Shown: positions 23,634 through 33,076 of the stretch, piece after piece
How positions within the stretch are numbered: position 1 is the stretch's first letter
Layout: every line of letters starts with the position of its first letter
Origin: Lacrimispora sinapis
GTDB lineage: Bacteria; Bacillota; Clostridia; Lachnospirales; Lachnospiraceae
DNA length: 64,000 nt
Assembly (NCBI RefSeq): GCF_043633585.1
Contig: NZ_CP141832.1
Location: 1,426,001 to 1,490,000, forward strand
Reading direction: 5' to 3'
Program-made: the position numbers and the translations under genes
Notes under the pieces: model-generated
Told to the model about the DNA's origin: nothing
Database searches by the model: none
Seen by the model: the letters and a program-made list of their open reading frames with translations, nothing else

Positions 23634-26300
23634 TCAGTATCCCCAAGGCCAAAAGCCTCCCGGCGTCTGTGGCGGCTGAGGTACCTGTGGTGCCGGTCCC
23701 GGACCATATTGCTGAGGAGCATCTTCTGAAGGCCCTGGATTATCCGGAACATTCCCCGGCGGAATAATAATGGAATTAGCCGAATGAATGGTACAATATC
23801 CCGGCATCGCATATTTTGAATCATCCGTGATCCCATTTTCTCCGGCCGGCAGAACCATAAATACAGCGGTGGTACGCTCCGGACAATATGGGGTGGGTAG
23901 TTTGTGAGAAGTCGCACAAACCGTAGCACGCACATGGTTGTTGCAGACGTCCGTGGGAACGGTTCCTTTTGCAAAATATTCCGTATACACCGGATTGCCC
24001 CTCGGATCTTCGGTGCAGACTCCTGTAACTGCCAGCTTACCGGATTTACGGCAGATTTCAGCCGTTTCAATGCTGTCTGGTACGGCAAACCCTGGGTCTG
24101 ACATGCCCTGATGTACTCTGGTCATGATTTTCCGCCAGATGGCTTTGTGGAAGGAGGTCCCTCCGTTTTGTTTGGTAAGCTTCTGGTTGTCATCGCATCC
24201 GCCCCAGATGCCGGCAGTATAGTAAGGAGTATATCCTACGAACCAGATATCATTGTTTGCTGATGTGGTTCCGCTTTTTCCGGCAGCCGACATACCCGGT
24301 ATGCTTGCGGCCGTACTGGTAGAAGACGGTCCGTTGCTCGAAAACTTTCTGCTGCTTTTCATGGAGTCAGCCATGGCATCCGTTAAAAGAAATGCAGTGG
24401 AATCCTTTAAAACCCGGTAAGTTTCCGGCTTGTTCTCAATTAGGACTTTTCCATTGTGATCCAGTATTTTAGTAAAAAAGACAGGTTTTGTATACACGCC
24501 TCCGTTAGCAATGGTGGCAAAAGCACCGGTCAGTTCCAGGTTTGACACACCTTTTGTGATACCGCCCAGCGCCAGGGCAGGGTTATAATCGGTATCCGTT
24601 AAGGAGCTGATCCCGAAATTCTTCGCATATTCCACTCCCAGCTGCGGGGTTACTGTTTCCATCAGACAGCGGACTGCCACAATGTTCATGGAATAAACAA
24701 TCCCATCCCGGATGCTGGAATAACCCTGATAACCGGAACTATACCAGTTGCGGAAGGTTTTCTTTCCGATCGTGTAATTGGTATCGTAATAAACGGTTCC
24801 AAGAGTGGCCCCGCTGGTATCTAAGGCAGGTGCAAATGAAGTCAGGATTTTAAAAGCAGAACCAGGCTGCCGGTATGTGTTGGTGGCACGGTTTAACGTC
24901 AGACTGGCCGTCTTTTGCCCCCGTCCGCCGCTGATTGCTTTCACTTCCCCGGTTCGTTGATCCATAATAACAAAGGAAGCCTGGGGCTCCAGTGTTTTAT
25001 GAAGGCTTTCGCCTATAATGGTGTCCCCGTCTTTGATCAGTTCTGCCTTGTAGCCGTCAATATCATTCTGGATTTCCTGTTCTGTGTTGTATAATCCGTC
25101 AAACCCAGCATCCACATTTTCTTTATGATATCTTTGGAGTTGCTTCTCCGAATAATGTCTGGTAGTCCCATCCTTGTGGGTGACGGAAAGCCGGTATTCG
25201 ATGGAATAGCGGGCCGCCGAATAATTTTCAGGATTGTTGATTTCCTCATCCACTATAGTCTGGATGCCAGGGTCCTGTGTGGTATAAATAGACAATCCCC
25301 CGCTGTACAGCATGTTGTGGGCCTGAGTTTCCGTATAGCCTAACTGGGTCTTCATGGCTGCTATGACCTGTTCCACCAGTTCGTCGGTAAAATAACTGTA
25401 AGGAGTGGACGTCTCTTTGGCTGCCATGTCCACATTCTGGATTCTGGAGTAAACATCGTCAGAAAGAGCAAGTTCTTCCTCTTCCTTTGTAATATAGCCC
25501 TGGTCATGCATGTACTGAAGAATTACTTTCTGCTTTGCAGCGTTTAACTTCTGGCCGGTGATTGGATTGAATTTGGAAGGATTCTGTGTGATTCCTGCCA
25601 AAACGGTACATTCGGACAACGTCAGGTCCTTTACATCCTTATTAAAATACCTCTTGGCGGCTACCTTTACTCCAAGCGTGTTGTTGCCAAGGTTGATGGT
25701 ATTCAAGTAATTGGTAATGATCTGCTCCTTGGACATGGCACCATCCAGCTTGACAGCCAAAAACCATTCCTGAAGCTTACGTTCCAGACGTTCGCCGAAG
25801 CTTTTTTCCATACCGCCGCCAAACACGCTGTTTTTAATCAGCTGCTGGGTGATGGTGCTTCCGCCTCCTGCAGAGGAATCACCGGTCAAAACCCCTTTTG
25901 CGGCACGTAAAATGGAACGCAGATCAATTCCGTTGTGTTCCCAGTAACGGGAATCTTCATAGGAAACAAAAGCATTTATTAAATTTTTAGGTAGTTCTTC
26001 ATAAGTAGCTTCCTCCCGGTTGGAACCTGCAGTCACCAGAGTTTCGGTGATGTTCCCGGCACTGTCGTAGACCGTGGATGCATATTCATTGGGGACGATG
26101 GTTGATATATCTACATCAGGAGCATTGTCTATGATTCCTTTTACCATGCCGATTCCAACACTGGCGATTATAATACCGCCGAACAGGCACAGTACAAATA
26201 GACTTTTGATAAAAGCCAGAAAAACTTTATTGGTGTATTTCCTTGCTTTTGAATTGGCAGATCGGATTTTCTTCTCTGTCGCTTGTTTGCCGTAATTCAT
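23634..26300 (-). CDS. Class A penicillin-binding protein (PBP1A-type)
   Basis: A bifunctional peptidoglycan glycosyltransferase and transpeptidase of 888 residues. After a basic cytoplasmic start and one TM (about 27-54), the GT51 domain shows EDSRYWEHNGID, GGSTITQQLIKN and the downstream NTINLG region. The transpeptidase has PGSAFK (Ser nucleophile, about residue 478), SMN and KSGTTSANND (about 673). The C-terminus is a Pro/Gly-rich tail ending in QTPGGFWPWGY, common in clostridial PBPs. ATG at 26300 has AAAGGAGG 6 nt upstream. It acts at the outer face of the membrane in cell wall synthesis; the adjacent spoVA operon does not prove a sporulation role. Confidence 0.95.
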   Translation of the reverse strand: MNYGKQATEKKIRSANSKARKYTNKVFLAFIKSLFVLCLFGGIIIASVGIGMVKGIIDNAPDVDISTIVPNEYASTVYDSAGNITETLVTAGSNREEATYEELPKNLINAFVSYEDSRYWEHNGIDLRSILRAAKGVLTGDSSAGGGSTITQQLIKNSVFGGGMEKSFGERLERKLQEWFLAVKLDGAMSKEQIITNYLNTINLGNNTLGVKVAAKRYFNKDVKDLTLSECTVLAGITQNPSKFNPITGQKLNAAKQKVILQYMHDQGYITKEEEELALSDDVYSRIQNVDMAAKETSTPYSYFTDELVEQVIAAMKTQLGYTETQAHNMLYSGGLSIYTTQDPGIQTIVDEEINNPENYSAARYSIEYRLSVTHKDGTTRHYSEKQLQRYHKENVDAGFDGLYNTEQEIQNDIDGYKAELIKDGDTIIGESLHKTLEPQASFVIMDQRTGEVKAISGGRGQKTASLTLNRATNTYRQPGSAFKILTSFAPALDTSGATLGTVYYDTNYTIGKKTFRNWYSSGYQGYSSIRDGIVYSMNIVAVRCLMETVTPQLGVEYAKNFGISSLTDTDYNPALALGGITKGVSNLELTGAFATIANGGVYTKPVFFTKILDHNGKVLIENKPETYRVLKDSTAFLLTDAMADSMKSSRKFSSNGPSSTSTAASIPGMSAAGKSGTTSANNDIWFVGYTPYYTAGIWGGCDDNQKLTKQNGGTSFHKAIWRKIMTRVHQGMSDPGFAVPDSIETAEICRKSGKLAVTGVCTEDPRGNPVYTEYFAKGTVPTDVCNNHVRATVCATSHKLPTPYCPERTTAVFMVLPAGENGITDDSKYAMPGYCTIHSANSIIIPPGNVPDNPGPSEDAPQQYGPGPAPQVPQPPQTPGGFWPWGY

Positions 26301-26472
26301 AGGAAACCTCCTTTACTGGTCCATTATACCAAAAATAGGGCAGCAATTCAACAATTACCATTTTCGGAGAAAAAATGGAGAAATATACATGAAGGCTTGA
26401 TTGAAATACCAATTTTCGATATAATGAGAGAAATTTTTAAATTTATGGAAGTAAAGAGAAATGAGGCTGCTT

Positions 26473-27129
26473 ATGAGAACGTCTTACCGGATTTTATACG
26501 AAGGCGCAACCGGGGAGATCACCGAAAAAAAATCACGTTTTATCGCGAATTTCAGACCCGTACGGTCAGAGGCGGAAGCACTGGCTTTTATAGAAGAAAT
26601 GAGAAAAAAATACTGGGATGCCAGACATAACTGCTATGCGTGGATCATCGGTAAAAAAGGGGAAGAGAAACGCTGCAGCGATGACGGAGAGCCAAGCCAG
26701 ACCGCAGGAAAGCCCATGCTTGATATTTTAGAGGGAGAGCAGATCGTAAATGTCTGTGTGGTGGTGACCCGTTATTTCGGAGGAACCCTGCTTGGCACAG
26801 GAGGGCTTGTGAGAGCCTATTCGGGAGCGGTAAAAGAAGGACTGAAAGCGTGTAAGCTATTAACCGTCGAACCCGCTAAAAAAATTGCGGTTTACACAGA
26901 TTATAATGGAATCGGAAAGATTCAGTACCTACTCGCACAGCAGGAAATTACAACCTTAGACAGCCAATATACGGACAAGGTAGAGCTGACCATTCTTGTG
27001 CCTGATGAGAAAATCGGGAAGTTAAATGCAGAAATAAGGGAAGCAACAAGCGGAAAAGCAGAGTTTCTTGAATTGGAAGAGGTTTATTATGGCATACTGG
27101 AAAAAGAAGTCCTTTTATTTTCAGAATAG
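26473..27129 (+). CDS. yigZ: YigZ family protein (UPF0029/IMPACT)
   Basis: A protein of about 218 residues with the N-terminal UPF0029 (IMPACT) domain: KKSRFIANFRPV, ARHNCYAWIIG, CSDDGEPSQTAGKPML, VVTRYFGGTLLGTGGLVRAYSGA. The C-terminal DUF1949 domain is a ferredoxin-like fold. Function is unproven; the eukaryotic relative IMPACT regulates the Gcn2 kinase. ATG at 26473 gives the usual N-terminus (MRTSYRILYEG); ATG at 26461 in frame is also possible. Monocistronic, with the typA promoter just after its stop. Confidence 0.93.
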   Translation: MRTSYRILYEGATGEITEKKSRFIANFRPVRSEAEALAFIEEMRKKYWDARHNCYAWIIGKKGEEKRCSDDGEPSQTAGKPMLDILEGEQIVNVCVVVTRYFGGTLLGTGGLVRAYSGAVKEGLKACKLLTVEPAKKIAVYTDYNGIGKIQYLLAQQEITTLDSQYTDKVELTILVPDEKIGKLNAEIREATSGKAEFLELEEVYYGILEKEVLLFSE

Positions 27130-27161
27130 GTAAGTAACTGCAAAAAAACAAGAAAAAAATC

Positions 27162-27190
27162 TTGCAATATCAAATACATGATGTTATACT
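27162..27190 (+). promoter_or_regulatory. Sigma-A promoter of typA
   Basis: TTGCAA (27162-27167), 17-bp spacer, TATACT (27185-27190). It sits downstream of the yigZ stop and about 165 nt before the typA start, giving a long leader that contains a terminator-like hairpin. Confidence 0.75.
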
Positions 27191-27214
27191 AACTAATCGT
27201 GATAATGTTAATGG

Positions 27215-27245
27215 AACTAAGGACAGAACCGGTCCTTAGTTTTTT
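27215..27245 (+). terminator. Terminator-like hairpin in the typA leader
   Basis: AACTAAGGAC (27215-27224) pairs perfectly with GTCCTTAGTT (27232-27241), followed by more T residues. It lies about 20 nt after the predicted transcription start, so it should either end most transcripts early (attenuation) or be bypassed. A second small hairpin, GGACA/TGTCC, follows near 27252-27267. Confidence 0.7.
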
Positions 27246-27354
27246 ATGGTATGGACATGGGTTTGTCCGTATTATAAAAATGTTCTCTGGTTTTTGCCTC
27301 TTGGGCGGCTGGAGTGCATTCTTTGTTGAAAGAAGAGAAAGAAGAGTACATTTT

Positions 27355-29196
27355 ATGAAGATGAAAAGAGAAGACGTAAGAAATGTGGCAATTATTGCCC
27401 ACGTCGATCACGGCAAAACAACACTGGTTGATGCCCTGTTAAAGCAGAGCGGTATTTTCCGTGAAAATCAGGAAGTAATGGAGCGCGTTATGGACTCCAA
27501 TGATATCGAAAGAGAACGTGGGATCACGATCTTATCAAAGAATACAGCCGTACATTATAAAGGTACAAAGATCAACATCATTGATACGCCAGGACATGCA
27601 GATTTCGGCGGCGAGGTGGAACGTGTGTTAAAGCTGGTAAACGGCGTTATCCTGGTTGTGGATGCCTATGAAGGTGTTATGCCCCAGACCAAATTCGTTC
27701 TTCGCAAAGCTCTGGAACTGGGACTTTCCGTAGTTACCTGTATCAATAAAATCGACCGCCCCGAAGCAAGACCGGAAGAGGTGGAGGAAGAAGTATTAGA
27801 GCTTTTAATGGATCTTGATGCCAGTGAAGAACAGCTTGACTGCCCATTTCTCTATGCATCTGCAAAGGCTGGATTTGCGAAAAAAGCCCTTACGGATGAA
27901 GATGTGGACATGGCTCCTTTATTCCAGACGGTTATCGACCAGATTCCCGCTCCGGAAGGCGATCCGGTTGCATCCACTCAGCTTTTGATCAGTACCATTG
28001 ATTTCAATGAATACGTGGGCCGTATCGGTGTAGGGAAAGTGGATAACGGCAAGATTAAGGTAAATCAGGAATGTGTGATCGTAAACCATCATGAACCTGA
28101 CAAATTCCGCAAAGTAAAAGTAGGTAAGCTTTACGAATACGAAGGTCTTAACAAGGTAGAAGTCCAGGAGGCTTCCATCGGTGCTATCGTTGCCATATCC
28201 GGCATTTCAGATATTCATATCGGCGATACCCTTTGCTCTGTGGAAAATCCTGTGGCCATTCCGTTCCAGAAGATTTCTGAGCCAACCATTGCCATGAACT
28301 TTATGGTAAATGACAGTCCTCTTGCAGGTCAGGAAGGTAAATTCATCACATCCCGTCATATCAGAGAGCGTTTGTTCCGTGAATTAAATACCGATGTCAG
28401 CCTTCGTGTAGAAGAGACAGAATCTCCGGACTGCTTTAAGGTATCCGGACGTGGAGAACTCCATTTATCCGTATTGATTGAAAACATGAGAAGAGAAGGC
28501 TTTGAGTTTGCGGTCAGCAAAGCAGAGGTTCTTTATCATTACAACGAAAGAAATCAAAAACTGGAACCAATGGAGATCGCCTATATTGATGTACCTGAGG
28601 AATTTACAGGAGCTGTCATTCAGAAGCTTACCGGCCGGAAAGGAGAGCTTCAGGGCATGAGTCCGGCAAACGGAGGCTATACAAGACTGGAGTTTTCCAT
28701 CCCTTCCAGAGGTCTGATCGGATACCGCGGGGAGTTCATGACAGATACTAAGGGAAATGGTATCATGAACACGGCTTTTGACGGTTATGCACCATATAAG
28801 GGAGAGATTTCCTATAGAAAATCCGGTTCCCTGATCGCTTATGAGTCCGGAGAATCCATCACCTACGGTCTTTTCAATGCGCAGGAAAGAGGAACCTTAT
28901 TTATCGGAGCCGGAGTAAAAGTATATTCCGGTATGGTCATTGGACAGAATCCGAAAGCGGAGGACATTGAAATTAATGTCTGCAAGACAAAGAAACTTAC
29001 CAATACCCGTTCCTCCAGTGCGGATGAAGCCCTCAAACTGACCCCGCCAAAGGAAATGAGCTTAGAGCAGAGCCTTGATTTCATTGATACAGACGAGCTT
29101 TTGGAGATCACTCCTGTAAGCCTTCGGATCAGAAAGAAAATTCTTGACCCGACCATGAGAAAAAGGTCTTCCAGCAATAAAAAATCATTAGGATAA
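27355..29196 (+). CDS. typA: Translational GTPase TypA/BipA
   Basis: A 613-residue ribosome-binding GTPase involved in ribosome assembly and stress or cold adaptation. G1 is AHVDHGKTTL, the switch region is ERERGITI, G3 is DTPGHADF, G4 is NKIDR, followed by domains resembling EF-G and the BipA-specific C-terminus. The ATG at 27355 (then another at 27361) gives the standard N-terminus. The same frame is open upstream to 27199, but that part covers the leader hairpins and is not like TypA. Confidence 0.96.
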   Translation: MKMKREDVRNVAIIAHVDHGKTTLVDALLKQSGIFRENQEVMERVMDSNDIERERGITILSKNTAVHYKGTKINIIDTPGHADFGGEVERVLKLVNGVILVVDAYEGVMPQTKFVLRKALELGLSVVTCINKIDRPEARPEEVEEEVLELLMDLDASEEQLDCPFLYASAKAGFAKKALTDEDVDMAPLFQTVIDQIPAPEGDPVASTQLLISTIDFNEYVGRIGVGKVDNGKIKVNQECVIVNHHEPDKFRKVKVGKLYEYEGLNKVEVQEASIGAIVAISGISDIHIGDTLCSVENPVAIPFQKISEPTIAMNFMVNDSPLAGQEGKFITSRHIRERLFRELNTDVSLRVEETESPDCFKVSGRGELHLSVLIENMRREGFEFAVSKAEVLYHYNERNQKLEPMEIAYIDVPEEFTGAVIQKLTGRKGELQGMSPANGGYTRLEFSIPSRGLIGYRGEFMTDTKGNGIMNTAFDGYAPYKGEISYRKSGSLIAYESGESITYGLFNAQERGTLFIGAGVKVYSGMVIGQNPKAEDIEINVCKTKKLTNTRSSSADEALKLTPPKEMSLEQSLDFIDTDELLEITPVSLRIRKKILDPTMRKRSSSNKKSLG

Positions 29197-29206
29197 TCTG
29201 TAATAA

Positions 29207-29270
29207 AATGGAGGATGCTGACTTAGGTGGCCGAATATTCGGTGATCTGGCGGCATTCTCCATTATTTTT
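29207..29270 (+). terminator. Intrinsic terminator of typA
   Basis: AATGGAGGATGC (29207-29218) pairs with GCATTCTCCATT (29253-29264) with one wobble, followed by ATTTTT. A smaller palindrome CCGAATATTCGG lies inside the loop. Confidence 0.8.
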
Positions 29271-29397
29271 GTGCATCATGCCTGGTTCTGTCGATATTTT
29301 TGGATTGTTTTTTATCATTTTAGAGCATTCTATCACATAAATTTAATAATAGCTGTGAAGCGTATTAGCAAATAAGTGAAAGAAGAGGAGAAATACT

Positions 29398-30024
29398 ATG
29401 TCAGAAAAAATGATTGAAAACAACAAAGTAAGCGTTATCGGAGAGATTATCTCCGGCTTCACCTTCAGCCATGAGGTATTTGGAGAAGGATTCTATATGG
29501 TGGACATGGCAGTAAACCGTCTCAGTGACCAGGCAGATGTGATACCGTTAATGGTTTCAGAGCGTCTCATTGACGTAACTGGAGATTACAGCGGCTGTAC
29601 GGTAGAAGCAATCGGCCAGTTCCGTTCCTACAATCGCCATGAAGGAACCAGAAACCGTCTGGTGCTGTCCGTGTTTGTAAGAGAAGTACACTTTATGGAA
29701 GAATTTACCGATTATACAAAAACCAATCAGATTTTTTTGGATGGATACATATGTAAAGCTCCCATTTACAGAAAGACTCCCCTTGGAAGGGAAATCGCCG
29801 ATTTGCTGCTTGCAGTAAACCGCCCTTACGGAAAATCCGATTACATCCCTTGTATTGCCTGGGGACGAAATGCCAGATACGCGTCCGGATTTTCAGTAGG
29901 AACCAGAGTGAAGGTTTGGGGGAGGGTCCAAAGCAGAGAGTATACCAAAAAATTGAGTGAGACAGAATGCGAGAAGCGGATCGCCTATGAAGTATCTGTC
30001 AGCAAGCTGGAATGTGCAGAGTAA
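29398..30024 (+). CDS. SSB-like protein with two OB-fold segments
   Basis: A 208-residue protein with two successive single-stranded DNA-binding OB-like halves. The first starts KVSVIGEIISGFTFSHE and includes VEAIGQFRSYNRHEG; the second starts QIFLDGYICKAPIYRKTP and includes ADLLLAVNRPYGKSDYIPC, GTRVKVWGRVQSREY, typical of SSB/PriB-like folds. It lacks the acidic DDDIPF tail of housekeeping SSB. Similar tandem proteins are widespread in clostridia and are annotated as single-stranded DNA-binding proteins. Start ATG at 29398 has AGAGGAG upstream. Role in DNA metabolism is inferred. Confidence 0.82.
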   Translation: MSEKMIENNKVSVIGEIISGFTFSHEVFGEGFYMVDMAVNRLSDQADVIPLMVSERLIDVTGDYSGCTVEAIGQFRSYNRHEGTRNRLVLSVFVREVHFMEEFTDYTKTNQIFLDGYICKAPIYRKTPLGREIADLLLAVNRPYGKSDYIPCIAWGRNARYASGFSVGTRVKVWGRVQSREYTKKLSETECEKRIAYEVSVSKLECAE

Positions 30025-30151
30025 ATTCTGTTGCAATTATATTAAGAAAATGGTAAGAAAACTTGCAAAATAGTTAATTTTGTGATACGATAAGCAGGTT
30101 CTAACGTAATATGTAAGTTTTTGCATTTTAGCTGTTATGAGGTGCTGAAGG

Positions 30152-30655
30152 ATGAATAGAGGTACGATACAAGTTATATGCGGCGAAGGAAAAGGAAAGA
30201 CCGCAGCTGCATTCGGTATGGGAATCGAAGCTCTGATGAAGAACAGGAATGTGATTGTCATCCAGTTCTTAAAAGGATGTACAGGGCGTGGATCTTCAGA
30301 TATTATCAAACGCCTGGAACCGGAGATGAAGATATTCCGCTTTGAAAAATGTGACGGTTTTTTTGAAAACCTCACAAAAGAAGAACAGGATGAAGAGCGG
30401 ATGAATATCCGCAATGGTTTGAATTTCGCCCGGAAGGTCGTATCGACAGGGGAATGCGATTTGCTGATCCTGGATGAAATATTAGGAATACTGGATCAAA
30501 AGATTATTGAGGCAGAGGAGCTGGTTAAGCTGCTTCAGACCAAGGATGATGAGATGGATATCATAATGACCGGAAAGGTGTTCTCCAAAGAAGTGGAGCC
30601 TTATGTAGACAGTATTCTGGAAATCAACCATGTTAAAGTTGACAATACAAAATAA
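30152..30655 (+). CDS. cobO: Cob(I)yrinic acid a,c-diamide adenosyltransferase (CobO/BtuR family)
   Basis: A 167-residue P-loop protein. VICGEGKGKTAAAFGMG carries the modified Walker A, VIQFLKG and FARKVVSTGECDLLILDEI match the family, with the Walker B-like LLILDEI. The family transfers adenosyl to cobalt of corrinoids. It lies alone, without other cobalamin genes. A single ATG at 30152 has GAGGTGCTGAAGG upstream. The lysine riboswitch begins about 30 bp after its stop. Some clostridial homologues may act on other substrates. Confidence 0.82.
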   Translation: MNRGTIQVICGEGKGKTAAAFGMGIEALMKNRNVIVIQFLKGCTGRGSSDIIKRLEPEMKIFRFEKCDGFFENLTKEEQDEERMNIRNGLNFARKVVSTGECDLLILDEILGILDQKIIEAEELVKLLQTKDDEMDIIMTGKVFSKEVEPYVDSILEINHVKVDNTK

Positions 30656-30683
30656 TAATGATAGTATGGAAACATACATAATA

Positions 30684-30850
30684 GAGTAGAGGTTGCGTTG
30701 CTTATGAGTACTCTGTCCGATGTATCAGGTACAGGTGAGGGCAGAGGGAAGGAAGAGACGCCGAAGAACGGTGCGGCCTGAACGCATTTGTTCTGGGCAT
30801 ATGGTTAAGAGCCATATGACTGTCATCCTGGTGGGATGGGGAGCTACTTA
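30684..30850 (+). promoter_or_regulatory. Lysine riboswitch (L-box)
   Basis: The leader of dapA contains the L-box conserved blocks in order: AGAGGTTGCG (P1/P2 start), GAGGGCAGAGGGAAGG, ACGCCGAAG, GGTGCGGCCTGAACGC, TCTGGGCATATGG, GAGCCATATGACTGTCATC and the closing GGGGAGCTACTT. When lysine binds, the downstream terminator should form and shut off lysine/diaminopimelate synthesis. Assignment is from recognition of the consensus, not a covariance search. Confidence 0.9.
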
Positions 30851-30883
30851 AAGAAAGATGAGATTACCAAATTCTGGACTTTA

Positions 30884-30914
30884 AGAGCTGACCCTGTTGT
30901 CAGCTCTGTTTTTT
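30884..30914 (+). terminator. Regulated terminator of the lysine riboswitch
   Basis: AGAGCTGAC (30884-30892) and GTCAGCTCT (30899-30907), followed by GTTTTTTC. It lies 34 nt after the aptamer and 87 nt before the dapA start, the standard expression platform. Confidence 0.9.
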
Positions 30915-31000
30915 CGTGTACAGACAGCGGTTCCCTGACTTCCGCGATGACGGATGAAAGTTTACTATGTATGATGAGAATGGATCAGGAGGATGAGATC

Positions 31001-31885
31001 ATGGCAATTTTTGAAGGCGCTGGTGTAGCGCTTATCACACCATTGAAAGAAAACGGAGAAGTAAACTACGAGAAACTGGAGGAACTGGTAGAGGAACAGA
31101 TTGCAGGAGGAACGGATTCTATCATAGCCTGCGGAACCACCGGAGAAGCGTCTACTATGACTCATGAAGAACATTTGGAGGTAATCAAATACGTTTGCCA
31201 GGTGACAAAAAAACGGATACCGGTCATTGCCGGTACCGGCTCCAACTGCACAGATACCGCAATTTATTTATCCAAAGAGGCGCAGCACTGCGGAGCGGAC
31301 GGACTGCTTTTGGTGTCTCCATACTACAACAAAGCGACTCAGAATGGACTGAAAGCGCATTTTAAAGCGGTTGCCGATGCGGTAAAACTCCCCATTCTTT
31401 TATACAATGTACCTTCCAGAACCGGAGTGGATATTTCAGCAGAAACCATCGCAGACTTATGTTTGAATGTTTCCAATATTTTAGGAGTAAAGGAAGCCAG
31501 CGGCAATTTCTGTTCCATTGCGGATTTGATGTATCTTACAGACGGAAAAGCCGATGTTTATTCCGGCAATGATAATCAGATCGTGCCGATTCTCTCTTTG
31601 GGCGGAAAAGGCGTAATCTCCGTACTTTCAAATATCGCGCCTTCCCAGACCCACGAGATCTGCCAGGCATATTTTGACGGCGATGTAAAGCGAAGTGCCA
31701 AATTACAGCTTGATGCGATCCCGCTGATCAATGCCCTGTTTTGTGAAGTGAATCCAATTCCGGTCAAGGCTGCTTTGAATCTTATGGGAAAGAATGCAGG
31801 ACCTCTGCGTCTGCCGCTGACGGAGATGGAACCAAAGAACCAGGAACGGTTGAAAAATGCCATGAAAGCGTATGGAATTTTATAA
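31001..31885 (+). CDS. dapA: 4-Hydroxy-tetrahydrodipicolinate synthase
   Basis: A 294-residue TIM-barrel aldolase that condenses pyruvate with aspartate semialdehyde, the first committed step to diaminopimelate, lysine and, in spore formers, dipicolinate. GTTGEASTMTHEEH, LLYNVPSRTG and ILGVKEASGN with the Schiff-base Lys near residue 162 are visible. The ATG at 31001 has AGGAGG 8 nt upstream and gives normal family length; the frame is open further upstream through the riboswitch region. Controlled by the lysine riboswitch, followed by dapB after 30 bp. Confidence 0.97.
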   Translation: MAIFEGAGVALITPLKENGEVNYEKLEELVEEQIAGGTDSIIACGTTGEASTMTHEEHLEVIKYVCQVTKKRIPVIAGTGSNCTDTAIYLSKEAQHCGADGLLLVSPYYNKATQNGLKAHFKAVADAVKLPILLYNVPSRTGVDISAETIADLCLNVSNILGVKEASGNFCSIADLMYLTDGKADVYSGNDNQIVPILSLGGKGVISVLSNIAPSQTHEICQAYFDGDVKRSAKLQLDAIPLINALFCEVNPIPVKAALNLMGKNAGPLRLPLTEMEPKNQERLKNAMKAYGIL

Positions 31886-31915
31886 TGCGTGAAAGCGATA
31901 CCTATGGAGGAAAAC

Positions 31916-32674
31916 ATGATTAAGATGATAATGCACGGCTGCAACGGGGCGATGGGACAGGTGATTACCTCAATGGCGGCAGAAGAAAAAAACATTACGA
32001 TCGTAGCAGGAATTGATCCTCATGATACGAAAGCAAATCCCTATCCAGTATTTCCATCTTTAAAAGAATGTGAGGTTGCGGCAGATGTAATCGTGGATTT
32101 CGCTTCGGTAAAAGCGGTGGATGCGCTTCTTGATTACAGCATGGAAAAGAAGATCCCCGTTGTGGTATGTACCACAGGGCTTTCCGATGATCAGATCAGA
32201 AAGCTGGAAGAGACCTCCAATCATGTTGCGGTACTTCGTTCGGCCAACATGTCTTTGGGTGTGAATCTGCTTATGAAGCTTGTAAAAGATGCGGCACAGG
32301 TGCTTGCTGTGGCAGGATTTGATATAGAAATCGTTGAGAAGCACCATAATAAAAAAATAGATGCTCCCAGCGGGACTGCCTTGGCTTTGGCTGATTCCAT
32401 CAATGAAGCCATGGACCAGGAATATCACTATGTCTATGACAGAAGCCAGGTGAGAAACGCAAGGGATAAAAAAGAAATTGGCATCCAGGCAGTTCGCGGA
32501 GGAACCATCGTCGGCGAGCATGATGTGATTTTTGCAGGAAAAGATGAAGTAGTCACTTTCAATCATACGGCATATTCTAAGGCCATTTTTGCCCAGGGTG
32601 CAATATCTGCTGCAAAATTCCTGGCAGGTAAAAAACCCGGATTATATACGATGCAGGATGTGATTGAATCCTAA
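31916..32674 (+). CDS. dapB: 4-Hydroxy-tetrahydrodipicolinate reductase
   Basis: A 252-residue NAD(P)H-dependent reductase, second step of the pathway after DapA. The nucleotide-binding start is MIMHGCNGAMGQV, and the substrate and catalytic segment is EIVEKHHNKKIDAPSGTA, followed by HDVIFAGKDEVVTFNHTA. ATG at 31916 has GGAGG 6 nt upstream. Part of the dapA-dapB operon under the lysine riboswitch. Confidence 0.97.
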   Translation: MIKMIMHGCNGAMGQVITSMAAEEKNITIVAGIDPHDTKANPYPVFPSLKECEVAADVIVDFASVKAVDALLDYSMEKKIPVVVCTTGLSDDQIRKLEETSNHVAVLRSANMSLGVNLLMKLVKDAAQVLAVAGFDIEIVEKHHNKKIDAPSGTALALADSINEAMDQEYHYVYDRSQVRNARDKKEIGIQAVRGGTIVGEHDVIFAGKDEVVTFNHTAYSKAIFAQGAISAAKFLAGKKPGLYTMQDVIES

Positions 32675-32750
32675 ATTTTCCAAAATTTTCCACCATAATT
32701 CATTTGACCTTTACACATACTAATTGTAGAAAATGAAAGGAGAATGTATT

Positions 32751-33062
32751 ATGAAAAGAATAAAACCATTAGTATTAACCCTTCTTGTAATTATGGCAGT
32801 GATGTCTCTTACCGCCTGCGGAACAACCAACAAAAACGGAGGAACCTCTGCAGCAACTTCCGCAGCTACTACCCAGACAACTGCAGCCACCACAAAAGCA
32901 GAAACTACTTCAGCAAATAAAACCACAAATGACGGTGAAGCAACAACAGAAAGTACAGGTGTCATCAACGGAGTTGTAAATGATGTTGAAAAAGGTGTTG
33001 ACAAAATCACAGGCGAAAGCAATGGCCAGCCAACGACAGAAAGCACAACAGCAGCAAGATAA
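32751..33062 (+). CDS. Small Thr/Ser-rich lipoprotein
   Basis: A 103-residue predicted lipoprotein. The signal peptide (MKRIKPLVLTLLVIMAVMS) ends at lipobox LTACG, and the rest is a low-complexity Thr/Ala/Ser-rich chain with an embedded VINGVVNDVEKGVDKITGE segment. No catalytic domain. ATG at 32751 has AAAGGAG about 8 nt upstream; an earlier in-frame ATG at 32733 lies before that site. It is a surface protein of unknown role, with its own terminator. Confidence 0.85.
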   Translation: MKRIKPLVLTLLVIMAVMSLTACGTTNKNGGTSAATSAATTQTTAATTKAETTSANKTTNDGEATTESTGVINGVVNDVEKGVDKITGESNGQPTTESTTAAR

Positions 33063-33076
33063 GGTGAAATATGAGG

